A stretch of DNA of 64,000 bases, taken from contig CM055092.1 of NCBI GenBank assembly GCA_029204225.1, forward strand, positions 74,068,857 to 74,132,856, read 5' to 3'. The translations under genes were made by a program, and so were the position numbers. The DNA comes from Diphasiastrum complanatum. Its lineage: Eukaryota; Streptophyta; Lycopodiopsida; Lycopodiales; Lycopodiaceae. Shown here in pieces: positions 46,400 through 57,798 of the stretch. Under the pieces are notes generated by a model. That model did not search any database, was not told the origin of the DNA, and was given only the letters and a program-made list of their open reading frames with translations. The number at the start of each line of letters is the position of its first letter. Positions within the stretch are counted from its first letter, which is position 1.

Positions 46400-47430
46400 A
46401 GTTATCTCTCACCCATGACCGAGAAGGTCTCAGAAGGAAGAGAGCGGAAGAAGATGAGAGCCGAGGAAATACTAGCTAGGAAGACAGTGAGTTAACTATG
46501 TGAGCCTACATGGTGTATCCCAAAGAAGGAATGACCATGTAGGAGCTAGTAATGTTTCCTAGGCATTGTAAATAAAGGTAGACCCCCCTTAAATTAGTTA
46601 GAGTGAGCCACCTTTTGATGGTGACCTTTAGTGGAGGGGCAAATTCCACATGTAATTCTAATTTAGTGGAATTGCCACATGGGCTCCACATGGGCAGCCT
46701 TCTTGCTTATTTAAGGGCCCCCCTCTCTTGTGAGGGAGCTTTGATTGTATTGTCAAATTCTCTTGAGCAAGTAAAAAGGATCCTCCACGAGTTCTTGATG
46801 ATAGCTTAGCTCCTTGTTCATGGCAATGCTCTTGAGTGAGATTTCTATGAGCATGCTTGATTCCTTTGCATTGTGGATTAACTAGGTTATTGTTTCTTGT
46901 TTCTTGCTTAGTTGTGGATTAGCATTCAGTTCTTGTTTGTGGAATCTTGTAGTAATCAACATTCAAGTAAACTAGATAGGCTAGTTTGTGGTATAGATCT
47001 TGCATACTCCCTTGCAACCCAGTTCTTGATTGTTCTTGAGTAGTCTAAGCATCAAGTGATGAGTGTTTCTTGATTCTTAAATTGTTAAAATGTTGTTAGG
47101 CATCTAGTTTCTTGAATCTTGTTTCTTGTTTCAGTAGTTAATCTGGTTCTTGATTGTTTTCTGATTTAGTAGCTAGTGGTAGGATTGCTCTATGTATTGA
47201 ATGTTGATTTTCTTGAGCTTTGTCTGGTTACATATGTAGCTGAATATCCGATTTGAGTTACCCACTGATAGGTTGGGAATACATGTTTAAACCTGAGTAA
47301 TGCTTCTGCTCTATAACAGTTCTAATAAGAAGAAGAACCACAAAAAACCGTAACAACAGAAGTAAAGTAATCCAAGAAGAAGAAAGAGATAAAAAGAAAC
47401 GTGTTCACAGATTCAGTGAATCTGTGAACA
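46400..47430 (+). repeat. 5' LTR of the gypsy element
   Basis: 1031 bp, matching 61270-62310 throughout. It contains CTTATTTAAGGGCCCCCC (TATA-like, about 46705) and ends with the inverted repeat TTCACAGATTCAGTGAATCTGTGAA before ACA. It lacks the 10-nt GCATGAGAGC-type insertion of the 3' copy. Confidence 0.93.
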
Positions 47431-47447
47431 TTTGGCGCCGATGCACA
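47431..47447 (+). other. Gypsy primer-binding site
   Basis: TTTGGCGCCGATGCAC follows the LTR terminus directly. TGGCGCC is the usual start of gypsy primer sites in plants. The tRNA cannot be assigned by eye. Confidence 0.7.
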
Positions 47448-47639
47448 TCTACACACACTTTAAACCAAGCCATATCTCATTCACCTGTGTTGCGACACAA
47501 TCGCCTTGAGAGCTCCTACACATTCATTGTCGAGCTCATCACTTCGGTCTTGACCGACGTCCTGCTTGTTTATTAACCAGAGACTCACGATCCGGACCAA
47601 GCCGAGCTCCATGACTCAAGTCTGGACCGGACCACCACC

Positions 47640-48490
47640 TCATACCTCTTGACCGAACCACAACTTCAAAATCCTAACATGTCCTGAGTTACACCTCAAC
47701 CACCGCTCATCATTCAAATCTCGACCGGAGTAATAACTCCAAATTTCGAACGAAAATCTCTTTGACATCTCAACCGAAGGAAACTTTCGCATCTCAACCG
47801 AAGTGTTCAATGAAAACTCGACCGGAGCACTCCTATCACATCTCAACCGGAGCACTCCGTTCAGATCTCAACCGGAGCACTCTGGTCAGATCTCAGCACT
47901 CTGCTCAGTTCTCAACCGGAGCACTATGCTGAGATCTTGATTGGAGCACTCTGCTTAAATCTCGACCTGAGCACTCTGCCTAAATCTCAACCGGAGCACT
48001 TGCTCGCATCTCAACCGACGTGTTCCATTAGGTCTCAACCGGAGCACTCTGCTCAAATCTCAACCGGAGCACTTGCTCGCATCTCAACTGACGTATTCCA
48101 TTAGGTCTCAACCGGAGCACTCTGCTCAAATCTCAACCGGAGCACTTGCTCGCATCTCAACTGACGTGTTCCATTAGGTCTCAACTGGAGCACTCTTCTC
48201 AAATCTCATCCGGAGCACTTGCTCGCATCTCAACCGACGTGTTCCATTAGGTCTCAATCGGAGCACTGTGCTCAAATCTCAACCGGAGCACTTGCTCGCA
48301 TCTCAACCGACGTGTTTCATTAGATCTCAACTGGAGCACTCTGCTTAGATCTCAACTGGAGCACTGACCTCGAATCTCAACTGGAGGCCACAGTCACCTC
48401 TTAACCGACGGCCTACTTAAACCTCGACCGGAGCTAGACCCCTGTCAAATCTCAACCATAGCCGGAACCCTTACTCAAATTCCGACCAAT
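47640..48490 (+). repeat. Leader minisatellite built on CTCAACCGGAGCAC, 73-bp higher unit
   Basis: ATCTCAACCGGAGCACT and variants recur dozens of times. A larger unit including GACGTGTTCCATTAGGTCTC repeats at 73-bp spacing from 48011 (48084, 48157, 48230, 48303). The same core recurs after integrase at 56.5-56.8 and 57.4-57.7 kb. Untranslated leader. Confidence 0.93.
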
Positions 48491-48944
48491 GGGCATTCGT
48501 CCCCACCATCCTTGATTGCAATCCACCTCAATATTACGGCCTACGACTCCGTCATCACCTCCACCCACAATCGACCACCATCGACAACCCACAAACGACC
48601 ACCATAGACAGCCACAACCGTCCCTGATCACACAACTGCCATCTTATGGCCTACTACGAATACACCCCACCGTCATCGACTGCAACCAACCGCCACAACA
48701 GTCATCTTACGGCCCACTACGAATACACCCCACCATCACAAACTGTAGCAGACCGCAATATTACGGACTACGAATCCTTCATCACCATTGACAACACACA
48801 ATCGACCGTCACACACCGCAAACAACCGCAATAGACCTCAGTCGACCGCAACAGACCACAACCATCGCATTCCAACAACCGTATCCATCGTAACCAGAGT
48901 CCACGGGCATATTTACACAATCCTACGACACTCTACAAGCTGTC
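48491..48944 (+). repeat. Leader continuation with a 63-bp duplication
   Basis: CATCTTATGGCCTACTACGA at 48640 recurs as CATCTTACGGCCCACTACGA at 48703. CAACCGCA/CGACCGCA-rich DNA follows. No domain. Confidence 0.75.
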
Positions 48945-50780
48945 ATGGATCATCCCTACAATCCAAATACTACAGAGGACTATCCACCAAAGATGGTCTC
49001 CTCATCTACCGAACAGGCTCGATTTAACAGGTATTCTCGGATGAAATGCCAAGTCCAAGAGCCATCTAGCAACCCATTCGACAGATGAAAACCTATGCGT
49101 TATGAAGCTCCATATGAATGACCACAATTTCATGCTGCACATGCACGAGCTCACTTAAACGGAGCTTTCACAAATAATGTTCCACATACTGAAAACGGAC
49201 ACCAAAGCTAGCCTTACCTAAGTACGATGGTAACACTGATTCTCCGAGATTTCTCCAAGTCTTTGAGAACGCCTGTGACGTCTACGGCGAGACATCACCA
49301 GAGGCCATGGTACAACTCTTCTCAATGACCATGATCGATCGCACACGAGAGTGGTTTTTTAACCTTGATCGTGAAGATTAAACGTGACTGGTTACTCTTG
49401 AAAGAGGCCTTTATCAAACGGTTCAAGACTTTTCGCTTGATAGAAAGTCTTTTTGTCAAACTAAGTGATATCAAAATGACAAAAGACAAAAAAGTATGTG
49501 ACTACATTGAACGATTTAAACGATTAAGAAGTCAGGTACAAGAGCAACCTACTAACTCCATGCTTATCATCTGGTTCCTCGTTGGACTCTCACGATGGAT
49601 ACGACGTGAACTTTGTTCCAATGATGAATATACATCATTGAAACAAGCCATGTCTGATGCCATTCGTGAAGAAGACGAGGGCTCAGATAAGGATGAACCA
49701 CGTGAACGGAGAGCACATCGTGTTGTCGAAGAAGCTCGACCAAACAATGACACACGAGAACAATTATGGAAGACACAGATGGAGTTGCTTAACCAACAAC
49801 ACCAACAACAGATGGAGAATCTCACAAAAGCGTTTCAAAATACTCTTAAGTCTATCCAAAGTTCGATGTCAGGTCAATTACCCACTGGCCAAATCCATCA
49901 TAGACGAGAGAACACGGGGTGCCCTCACTGCCAAGGTACACACACTGGCAATGAGTGCCCTTCATACCAACCGGTCCCAGACACCTCCTTGATCAAATGT
50001 GAAATCTGCGACTTTATGGGGCATACATCCCTTTATTGCTATTATAACTCGAGGAATCAGCCTCACAACCAGTTAGGAGGACATTATCAACCTCCTCGAC
50101 AATGTTTCACAACAACAACACATGCCATATCCACCACGAAACAACCAGGTCCATATACAGGAGTTGTCCAGACAACCTAGACATGAACCTCAACCACAGC
50201 TGGCACTCTTAGGTTCACCACCACGAGGAGAATAGGATCTAGGAGCACAAAAACATAGACATCCTCGAGAGTCTGCCCACACACACCTGGTAGAAAACTC
50301 CTACGATCACTCATATCATCATGATACATCAATTCCATCATCTAGCCATCACCAATATCAAACCGACAAATCATGTTCGTGCAAACAAGCTGAGTATTCC
50401 ACACCACCAGAAAACCCAACACAGCTAGCCATCCAAGATGGGTACGCTATCGCCACCGGACCAATGAGCAACCACTGCTTTATCTGTGGTGAAACATGAC
50501 ATTTCATGGCTGACTATAAAGTCAAAAACCAATACCATGCGGAATGTCCCGACTGTGTTCGCAAACACAGCTTCAAAGACTGTCCTAAACAACCTAACAG
50601 GATCCTTCCAGCACGTCATATCACATCCGAACCTGTTAGAGTTCTTACTAGAGCACAACGCCCTACAAAACCATGGAAAATCAGTTGACCCACATGGAAG
50701 CCATTTGACGGCCTCCACATTACCAAAAGATTACCCACTCCAAAACCAAGATTTAGCTTTCTTGTCAATTATGGCCAAAT
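48945..50780 (+). pseudogene. Gypsy gag with multiple zinc knuckles, broken
   Basis: It starts MDHPYNPNTTEDYPPKMV at 48945. Two in-frame TGA codons follow, then the retrotransposon gag core in a shifted frame (FLQVFENACDVYGETSPEAM, 49200-49360), which returns to the first frame at a T run (RDWLLLKEAFIKRFK onward to 50180). Four knuckle-like motifs follow: CPHCQGTHTGNEC, CEICDFMGHTSLYC, CFICGET-stop-HFMADY (final Cys replaced by Tyr) and CPDCVRKHSFKDC. Spacing alternates between CX2CX3HX4C and CX2CX4HX4C. Gag would package the element RNA; this copy cannot make it. Confidence 0.85.
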
Positions 50781-50784
50781 GAGC

Positions 50785-51475
50785 CACCATATATACACAA
50801 GAGCTGATGCTTACTCAGCTGATTTGGCACGTGTGAGAGTGCCTACTCATCAAAGGATCCACCAATAATCATCAATATGGCACATGGACCAAGTTTCCTA
50901 GCTTATAGCCACCTCCCTTGATTTTAGGCAATTTTTTTAATTTATAGGGACTTGCACAAATATCTACTACAAGTTGGATCTCACCTACTATTGATGTTTT
51001 CACACATGTGAGCAGTCCTTGGCACATGTGAGATCACTCCTATCCATGTGAAATAGCTTTTCCTACCAATAAAATGATGCCAAGTGGCTACAATGTATGT
51101 AAATTGAAGAAGGCCTTGTATGGATTAAAGCAGACACCTCGTGCTTGGTATAGCCACTTCAACGAGTATCTCCTACGTAGAAATTTGATATGCACTTCTT
51201 CAAATTTCAAATCTTTATTACTTTGCCCATGACTCTACCATCACACTGATTGTGCTACATGTAGATGACCTCCTAATTATAGGTAATTATGAGGATTTGA
51301 TTAGTGCAATCAAGAAGGATTTATCTTCTAGTTTTTATATGACTAACCTTGTATTGATGCACTATTGTTTGGGAGTGGAAGTTTTTGGATTATTCTCCTA
51401 TGATCCTATAGTAATCTACATCTATTCATTTATACAGCAACGAATTTCGAGATGATTTTTTACGAGAGGAAAAAC
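50785..51475 (+). mobile_element. Insert carrying a Ty1/copia RT fragment
   Basis: Gypsy gag similarity stops near 50780 and gypsy protease sequence resumes near 51478. In between, 51088-51420 encodes copia RT in two frames: VCKLKKALYGLKQTPRAWY and then VLHVDDLLIIGNYEDL with the VDD catalytic motif, followed by MHYCLGVEV. Copia sequence between gypsy gag and protease means nested insertion, template switching or gene conversion. No LTRs or target duplication are seen around it. Confidence 0.8.
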
Positions 51476-51477
51476 AT

Positions 51478-52992
51478 ATGGAAAGTCCGTTATCAGCTCA
51501 TATCCCCGGAAAGGAGCAATCCTTACAGGGACTTGAATTATTTTCTGACCTCCTACAAGCTCAACTCACCATGCCGTTCCATAGTGCTATCAAATTCTTC
51601 ACCGAACCTCAATGCTATATTCATCGTAGATTTCAGTTGCCTCCTATTCTTGATGAACAGCGAAAACCAGAAGAGATTCCTGACATTCCTCGGATTCCTA
51701 TGAATCTGATGAATATAGGTGTTGCTAAGGGGAATAGCATCACACTAACTTTGTCCTATAAAAATAACCCCGCAGTATCTGCTATCCTCGATAGTGGATC
51801 AAGCATTAATATAATGGCTTTGTCATTGGCAAAGTCATGGGGCTTCAATACCCTCGATCAACCACGATATAAACTTCGTATGGCTGATCAACGAGTTACT
51901 GACTCTGCTGGTCATTTATCAAATATAAAAGTTCGAATAGCAAGTGTCAAGTTTATCATCGATTGTGTCATCTTAGACCTGCCAGAAGATGCCAATACGT
52001 ATAAACTCCTCCTTGGTACATCCTGGCTCCAGATGGCAGGTGTTGTCCAAGACTGGAAGAACAGCAAAATTACCTTTGGCAACCACGATAAACGAGTCAT
52101 TATTGACTCAAATGGCCATGTCAAGCCCGCCAAGGTATACGATGATTGGTCATCTACAACATATGACAAATCAAATAGTGTCCCGATCCAACCAAAAGGC
52201 CACTATACACGAACCACGGACTTTATCAATTGGGGTCATGCACTAGCCACCGTGGACTGTGCAGATTCCAATCGATGTCGTATCGAAACGACTGCAGAAG
52301 ATGTGGATATTCTCCCATCTTCTACAGACATTGACACACCCATCATCCTACTTATGATGATAGACCCCATTCCTATAGCTTGGTGCCCAGGAGAACCTAG
52401 TGTCTCTACTGCCCATGTTTCGGAAGAAGGTATTCTTTCCATGGATGATGTTAAAATGACGGATGATCATGTACTCCTCTATCTAGATGCTCAACGTTAT
52501 CTGTCCAAAGTCATTTCTAAGGAGATCAAGTCACCAAGACCGTTGGCTCATGTCCAACTCACATCCAAAGTACCAAACATACAAGCATACAGGCCCAAAC
52601 CCAGATTATATACTTGGGACGTGTATCCCGACGAAGTCTGGGATACAATCGACGACGATATCGTAAGTGAGGCCACAACACCACCCATTCAAAAACCACA
52701 AAAACCTCGGTTACAAAAAAATACAAAATTAACCGAGCGTCAAAAATAGATGCGTGCGAAGCTTAAACAGCCAATAAAGCCCTTGTCTAAGGAGACAAAA
52801 ATCAAACAATCAGACCAAGCTTCCACGTCTGGTAGTGAATCAACTCAAATGATTCCCAAAGTCCCAGAACATTTTGTGGACCCACCTTTCGATCTTCCAC
52901 AGAAATTCAAAGGCTTTACATTGGATGACGTCGTTATCCAGTTACCACAGCCACATCGGGAACCTACAGCAAGTTCCAATTCCTTTGAATGA
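51478..52992 (+). pseudogene. Gypsy aspartic protease and linker
   Basis: A 423-codon open frame. The protease active site AILDSGSSINIM lies near residues 103-114, with flap-side YKLRMADQRV and the second conserved LLLGTSWLQ near 175. A long linker ends at TAG (52747), and the same frame continues to a TGA at 52990. The protease would cleave the polyprotein. The active-site residues are intact, but upstream and downstream breaks prevent a complete Gag-Pol. Confidence 0.88.
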
Positions 52993-53046
52993 CCCGCTAA
53001 GGCAGTTCCTCTAAACCTTAAAGATCCTGACGAGGACATAGATTGA

Positions 53047-54290
53047 ATGGTTCATGTTGGTGCACATCTGTCATCAACCCAACTGTCTGATCTAAAAACT
53101 TTATTACGCAAATACAGGGATGTTTTTGCATGGAATTATACCGAAATATAAGGAATCTCCTGACATAGTAGTACATCGGATTCCTCTAGAAGACAATGCT
53201 AAGCCTGTTAGGGCTAAACCTTACCAGTCTATCGTGAGAGGATTGATGAGGATATTAAGAAATTGCTGGATGTTGGCTTCATTTATGAAGTCCAACATAC
53301 TTATTGGGTATCACCCATTGTGGTTGTACTCAAGAAAAATGGCAAGCTTCGTATCTGTGTCGACCTCAAGAACCTTAATGCGGTTACAAAGAAAGACCAT
53401 TTTCCCTTGCTCTTAACGACCCAAATATTAGAGGAAATGGCAGGATCCGAAGCTTTCAGCTTCTTGGATAGATTCAGTGGCTATTTCCTTGTTCAAATAG
53501 CCCTCTGAAGATAAACATAAAACAGCTTTTGCCACAGAGAACGAGGTCTATGCTTATAACGTTATGCCTTTTGGCTTATGTAACGCCTCCTCAACATTCC
53601 AACGGGTCATGCAACTGGCCTTTCAAGAAAAATGGCAAGCTTCGTATCTGTGTCGACCTCAAGAACCTTAATGCGGTTACAAAGAAAGACCATTTTCCCT
53701 TGCTCTTAACGACCCAAATATTAGAGGAAATGGCAGGATCTGAAGCTTTCAGCTTCTTGGATAGATTCAGCGGCTATTTCCTTGTTCAAATAGCCCCTGA
53801 AGATAAACATAAAACAGCTTTTGCCACAGAGAACGGGGTCTACACTTATAACATTATGCCTTTTGGCTTATGTAACGCCTCATCAACATTCCCACGGGTC
53901 ATGCAACTGGCCTTTCAAGATCTCTTACATCGGGTCGTGGAGATTTATCTCGACGATCTAGGTGTACATTCTTCCGCTGCTACGCACCTAGATGTCTTGG
54001 AGAAAATCTTCATTCACTGTCGTAGGTTTGGCATCTCACTAAACCCTGATAAATGCCAAATATGGGTCACCCACGGGGTTGTACTCGGGCATATAATATC
54101 AAAGGACGATATTTCTACCGACCCATCCAAAATCAAGGTTATCATGGACATGCCCCTACCTGCAACAGTGAAGGAAGTATATGTCTTCCTCGGTCATACC
54201 AACTATTATCGCATCTTTATAATCGACTATGCCGGCAAGGCACACCTTGTTTATTTAGTTGTGGTAGATCCGCGCTGCACCGAAGAATAA
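53047..54290 (+). pseudogene. Gypsy reverse transcriptase with internal tandem duplication
   Basis: Thumb-side start LLRKYRDVFAWNYTEI, frameshifts, then VVVLKKNGKLRICVDLKNLN and FSFLDRFSGYFLVQIA, present twice because 293 bp are duplicated (53331-53623 and 53624-53916). The catalytic palm follows as EIYLDDLGVHSSAATH (YLDD where YIDD/YVDD is usual), then GVVLGHIISKDDI and FLGHTNYYRIFI. It converts element RNA to cDNA in intact relatives. The duplication length is not a multiple of three, so RT is inactive here. Confidence 0.92.
53331..53916 (+). repeat. 293-bp tandem duplication within RT
   Basis: CAAGAAAAATGGCAAGCTTC occurs at 53331 and 53624. The second copy ends at TTTCAAGATCTC. The junctions share CAAGA, a microhomology typical of slippage or end-joining. 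Copies differ at only a few bases, including a 1-nt indel (CCCTCTGAAG versus CCCCTGAAG). Confidence 0.93.
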
Positions 54291-54296
54291 ATTAAG

Positions 54297-54740
54297 GCCT
54301 TTGAGGAGTTGAAAATAGCCCTCACGACGGCTCCCATACTCTGCTCGCCAGATTACACAAAAGAGTTCCATGTGCATACTGACGCAAGTAAGTATGCCAT
54401 TGGAGGTCTCCTCGCACAACCGGACGAGTATGGCAAAGACTTTCCCATACATTTCTTAAGCAGACAACTGGTGCCTGCTGAAGTAAGCTATACAACTATC
54501 GAAAGAGAAGCATTGGCAATGGTCTACGTCGTACAACAACTAAGACATTATTTATTAGGCCAGACCTTTGCTTTCTACGCAGACCATCAAGCACTTCTAT
54601 ATATCGCTAATAAGACCTGTAAGACGGGACGAATAGCTTGATGGCTACTAATTTTGGAGGAATTTAATTTTCGTGTAGTCATTCGGAAAGGGTCTCAACA
54701 TTTCATGGTGGATCACCTTTCCAGACTACCAAGTGCTGAA
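54297..54740 (+). pseudogene. Gypsy RNase H
   Basis: FHVHTDASKYAIGGLLAQ carries the first catalytic Asp, IEREALAMVYVVQQLRHYL the catalytic Glu, and FYADHQALLY the next Asp. A TGA at 54640 interrupts before the W-L-EEFNF segment that follows in relatives, and a stop at about 54288 separates it from RT. Confidence 0.9.
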
Positions 54741-56087
54741 AAAGCAACTGCACCAGTCAGCGATGCTCTTCCTGATGCGTGCTTTTTTCAGATCGATGCT
54801 ACACCCTTATGGGCTGAGGAGATCACTCAGTTCCTCACGACAGGCCGACTAAAAGAAGGTCTGACTATAACGGAAAAAAGAAATTTTTTAATAAAAGCAG
54901 CGCCCTTTCAGTTAATTGCGAGACAACTTTACAAAAGGGGCGTTGACGACGTTATTCGACGATGTGCTTATGAATCTGAGATACGACCAGTAATATCTCA
55001 GGCTCATGAGGGCATTGGAGGTGGCCACTTTTCTGCTGAAGCCACAACGATGATTATCCTTCGAGCAGGATTGTGGTGGCCATCTTTGTTTAAAGACACG
55101 TTTGCTATCATTAAAACATGTGATGTCTGTCAACGAGCAAAGAAAAATACCAAAGCAGACTTCACACCATTGGCTCCCATTATAGAAGGCGAAGCCTTCC
55201 ATAAGTGGGGGATTGACTTTGTTGGACCAATCAGTCCAGCAGCAAAACATACCCAAGCTTGATACATCCTCATAGCCATAGATTACGCCACTAAGTGGGC
55301 GGAGGCTCGAGCAATGAAGGACGCCAACGCAAAAACAGTTGCACATTTTCTTTACAAAAACATTATTACCCGTTTTGGCTGTCCCATAGAGCTTGTTAGT
55401 GATCGCGACACGCATTTTTTAAATGTTGTTGTTGATAATCTCCTATGCCATTACCTTGTCGTTCACAGAAAAAATACACCGTACTATCCTAGGTGTAATG
55501 GCCAGGCTGAATCAACTAACAAAACAATATGTAAAATTTTGACCAAGATAATTGAAAACAGTCGTCCTGATTGGGAAACAAAACTTTTCTCAGCTATCTG
55601 GGCTTATCGCACCACAACGAAGAAAGCCACTGGGTGAGTTACCCCTTTCCACTTAGTATATGGTCAAGAGGCGGTAATGCCCGTAGAATTCTTAGTACCT
55701 CCGCTAAGAGTTACGGAAGCTTTTTTAATAGATCTCTGTGAAAAGGCTTCAATAGAACAACAAGTCAAAACCATGCTATTTACGTTAGCCCAGTTATGCG
55801 AGACAAGACTAATATCTTATCACGCACAACTAGTTAACAAACGATGCCAAAAGGCATGGCATGACCGTCACATGTGCAACAGAGATCTACACTTAGGTGA
55901 CCAGGTGCTTCTTTATACATCAAAAAAGCACCCTGGCAAATTGAAGTTCAGAAGTGAGGGGCCATATGTTATTAAAATTTTTTTTCCTAATGGTGTAGTC
56001 CAGTTACAAACACTTGACGGGACACTCCTAGACACTGTCGTACGATGGTCGTCTACGGTGGTACTACGAAGAGTTGTTCTTTGTTGA
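54741..56087 (+). pseudogene. Gypsy integrase with GPY-type C-terminus
   Basis: Zinc-binding HHCC region with AHEGIGGGHFSAEAT and CDVCQRAKKN, catalytic core with WGIDFVGPISPA (D) and SDRDTHFLN (D), and NGQAESTNKTI (E). The C-terminal segment LHLGDQVLLY then LKFRSEGPYVI matches the GPY/F module of gypsy integrases. TGA codons at about 55260 and 55636 break the frame. No chromodomain is seen, consistent with the Tat/Athila branch. Confidence 0.9.
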
Positions 56088-57798
56088 CCCAATTTAGGAT
56101 CTTTCCCCTTAAAAAAAAAAAACCCTATTATTTTAATGTTATTTTATTCCTTTCCTTGTACATCTCATTTTTTTATGCCTATTGTTCACCTCGTTCCTTG
56201 TTTATACTTCATATCATTACTTATGTACAGTCTATGCATTTTCCTTTTTTTTTTCTCTTTTTCTTCTGTTCATACTCATGGGTCATGGATGTTCTAGATC
56301 AACAACTGATAGGCTACACCTTAGAAAATCATTCTCACACTTCTGCCACCTCACCTCTATCTCATTGGTATCTCAGGATAACCAACATTCCTGGAGATAC
56401 ACCTTTTTCATAAGGACTTCTACTCTGAGCCACAGTCATGTTTCTTTGAAGTTCTTCACTTGCATCAAACAGATCCATTTATTCATCATGAGATTTTCTC
56501 AAATCTCAACTGAAGTGCTCCTTCAGATCTCAACTGGAGCACTCCACTCAAATCTCAACCGGAGCACTCCGCTCACATCTCAACTGAAGCGTTCAGTTGA
56601 ATCTTGACCAAAGCAGATCTGTCAAATCTCGACTGGAGCGGTTCTGTAAAATCTCGACCAAAGCGGTTCTGTCAAATCTTGACCAAAGCAGTTCTGTCAG
56701 ATCTCGACCGGAGCTTCCCTGTCAAATCTCGACCAGAGCGGTTCTGTCAAATCTCGACCGAAGCAATCATTTCAAATCTCGACCGGAGGACATACATTCG
56801 AATTTCATGAACCGGCACGTCTCATCTCCCTTGCAACCAGATGACGGCGACAATAAATGCCCTCATCCCGAAGTCATTTGCACCTCAGCGAAGTGCGAGC
56901 TCAAGCATCTTCTACCGACGATCTGCGGCGATCTTCTTACTATTGTGTCCGATCCTGGCGCTCGACTGTTATATCCTTCAGTGATCAACCACCATCTCTA
57001 CACTTTACCAACCACCATCGTTATCACTCCCTTATGAGCGCCAGCCCCAAAACTTTCAAACCCAACGTCGTCGACAGAATACCTCATATCACAAATTCTC
57101 GCATGCTGAGGGGTAGTGTCACGCGAGCACTCATCACACTATTGAACATCCTAAAATCACTATCACAAACCGTATACCTTCAACCCGCTTCAATCCTCAC
57201 AGATCCACATCCATAACATTACAACCCTTGTCAAACACCTCCACTTGCTGCTATTCCACTCCCCATCTTTCTTAACTCGACCTCACTCTGTTCACCCTCC
57301 TTTACATCATCCTATTTCGTTTACCACCCACACCGTTCTATCCAACACAACTATCTTCCACATATCTCCCTTTCCAAACCCTTTGATACATCACTCCCCA
57401 CACACTTTCCGAACCATTCTGCACCGCCATTTCCCATCTCAACCGAAGTCCTCCCTTCACATCTCAACCGGAGCCCACTCCTTCAGATCTCAACGAAAGT
57501 CCTCCCTTCACATCTCAACCAGAGCCCACTCCTTCAGATCTCAACCGAAGTCCTCCCTTCACATCTCAACAGGAGCCCCACCCTTCAAATCTCAACCAGA
57601 GCCCACTCCTTCAGATCTCAACCGAAGTCCTCCCTTCACATCTCAACCGGAGCCCACTCCTTTAGATCTCAACCGAAGTCCTCCCTTCACATCTCAACTG
57701 GAGCCCAATCCTTAAAATCTCAACCGACGCCCTTACCATTGTCTCACCCCTCAACCGAGACAGTTTCTCTAGAATCTCCCTTCTTCCATTTTCCCACC
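56088..57798 (+). repeat. Spacer with second and third CTCAACCGGAGC arrays
   Basis: The first 400 bp are T-rich. Arrays at about 56500-56800 (ATCTCGACCGGAGC-type) and 57430-57730 follow; the latter has a 51-bp unit CTCAACCGAAGTCCTCCCTT plus a CCCACTCCTTCAGAT segment (57441, 57492, 57543, then 57620 and 57671). The core is that of the leader array near the 5' LTR. Open frames here are array translations. Confidence 0.88.

Noticed and set aside
47640-48490. CRISPR-like regular repeats
   Set aside because: The 73-bp units are contiguous without variable spacers, and the context is a plant retroelement leader.
57245-57715. 156-codon frame before the accessory ORF
   Set aside because: Mostly translation of the 51-bp CTCAACCGAAG array.
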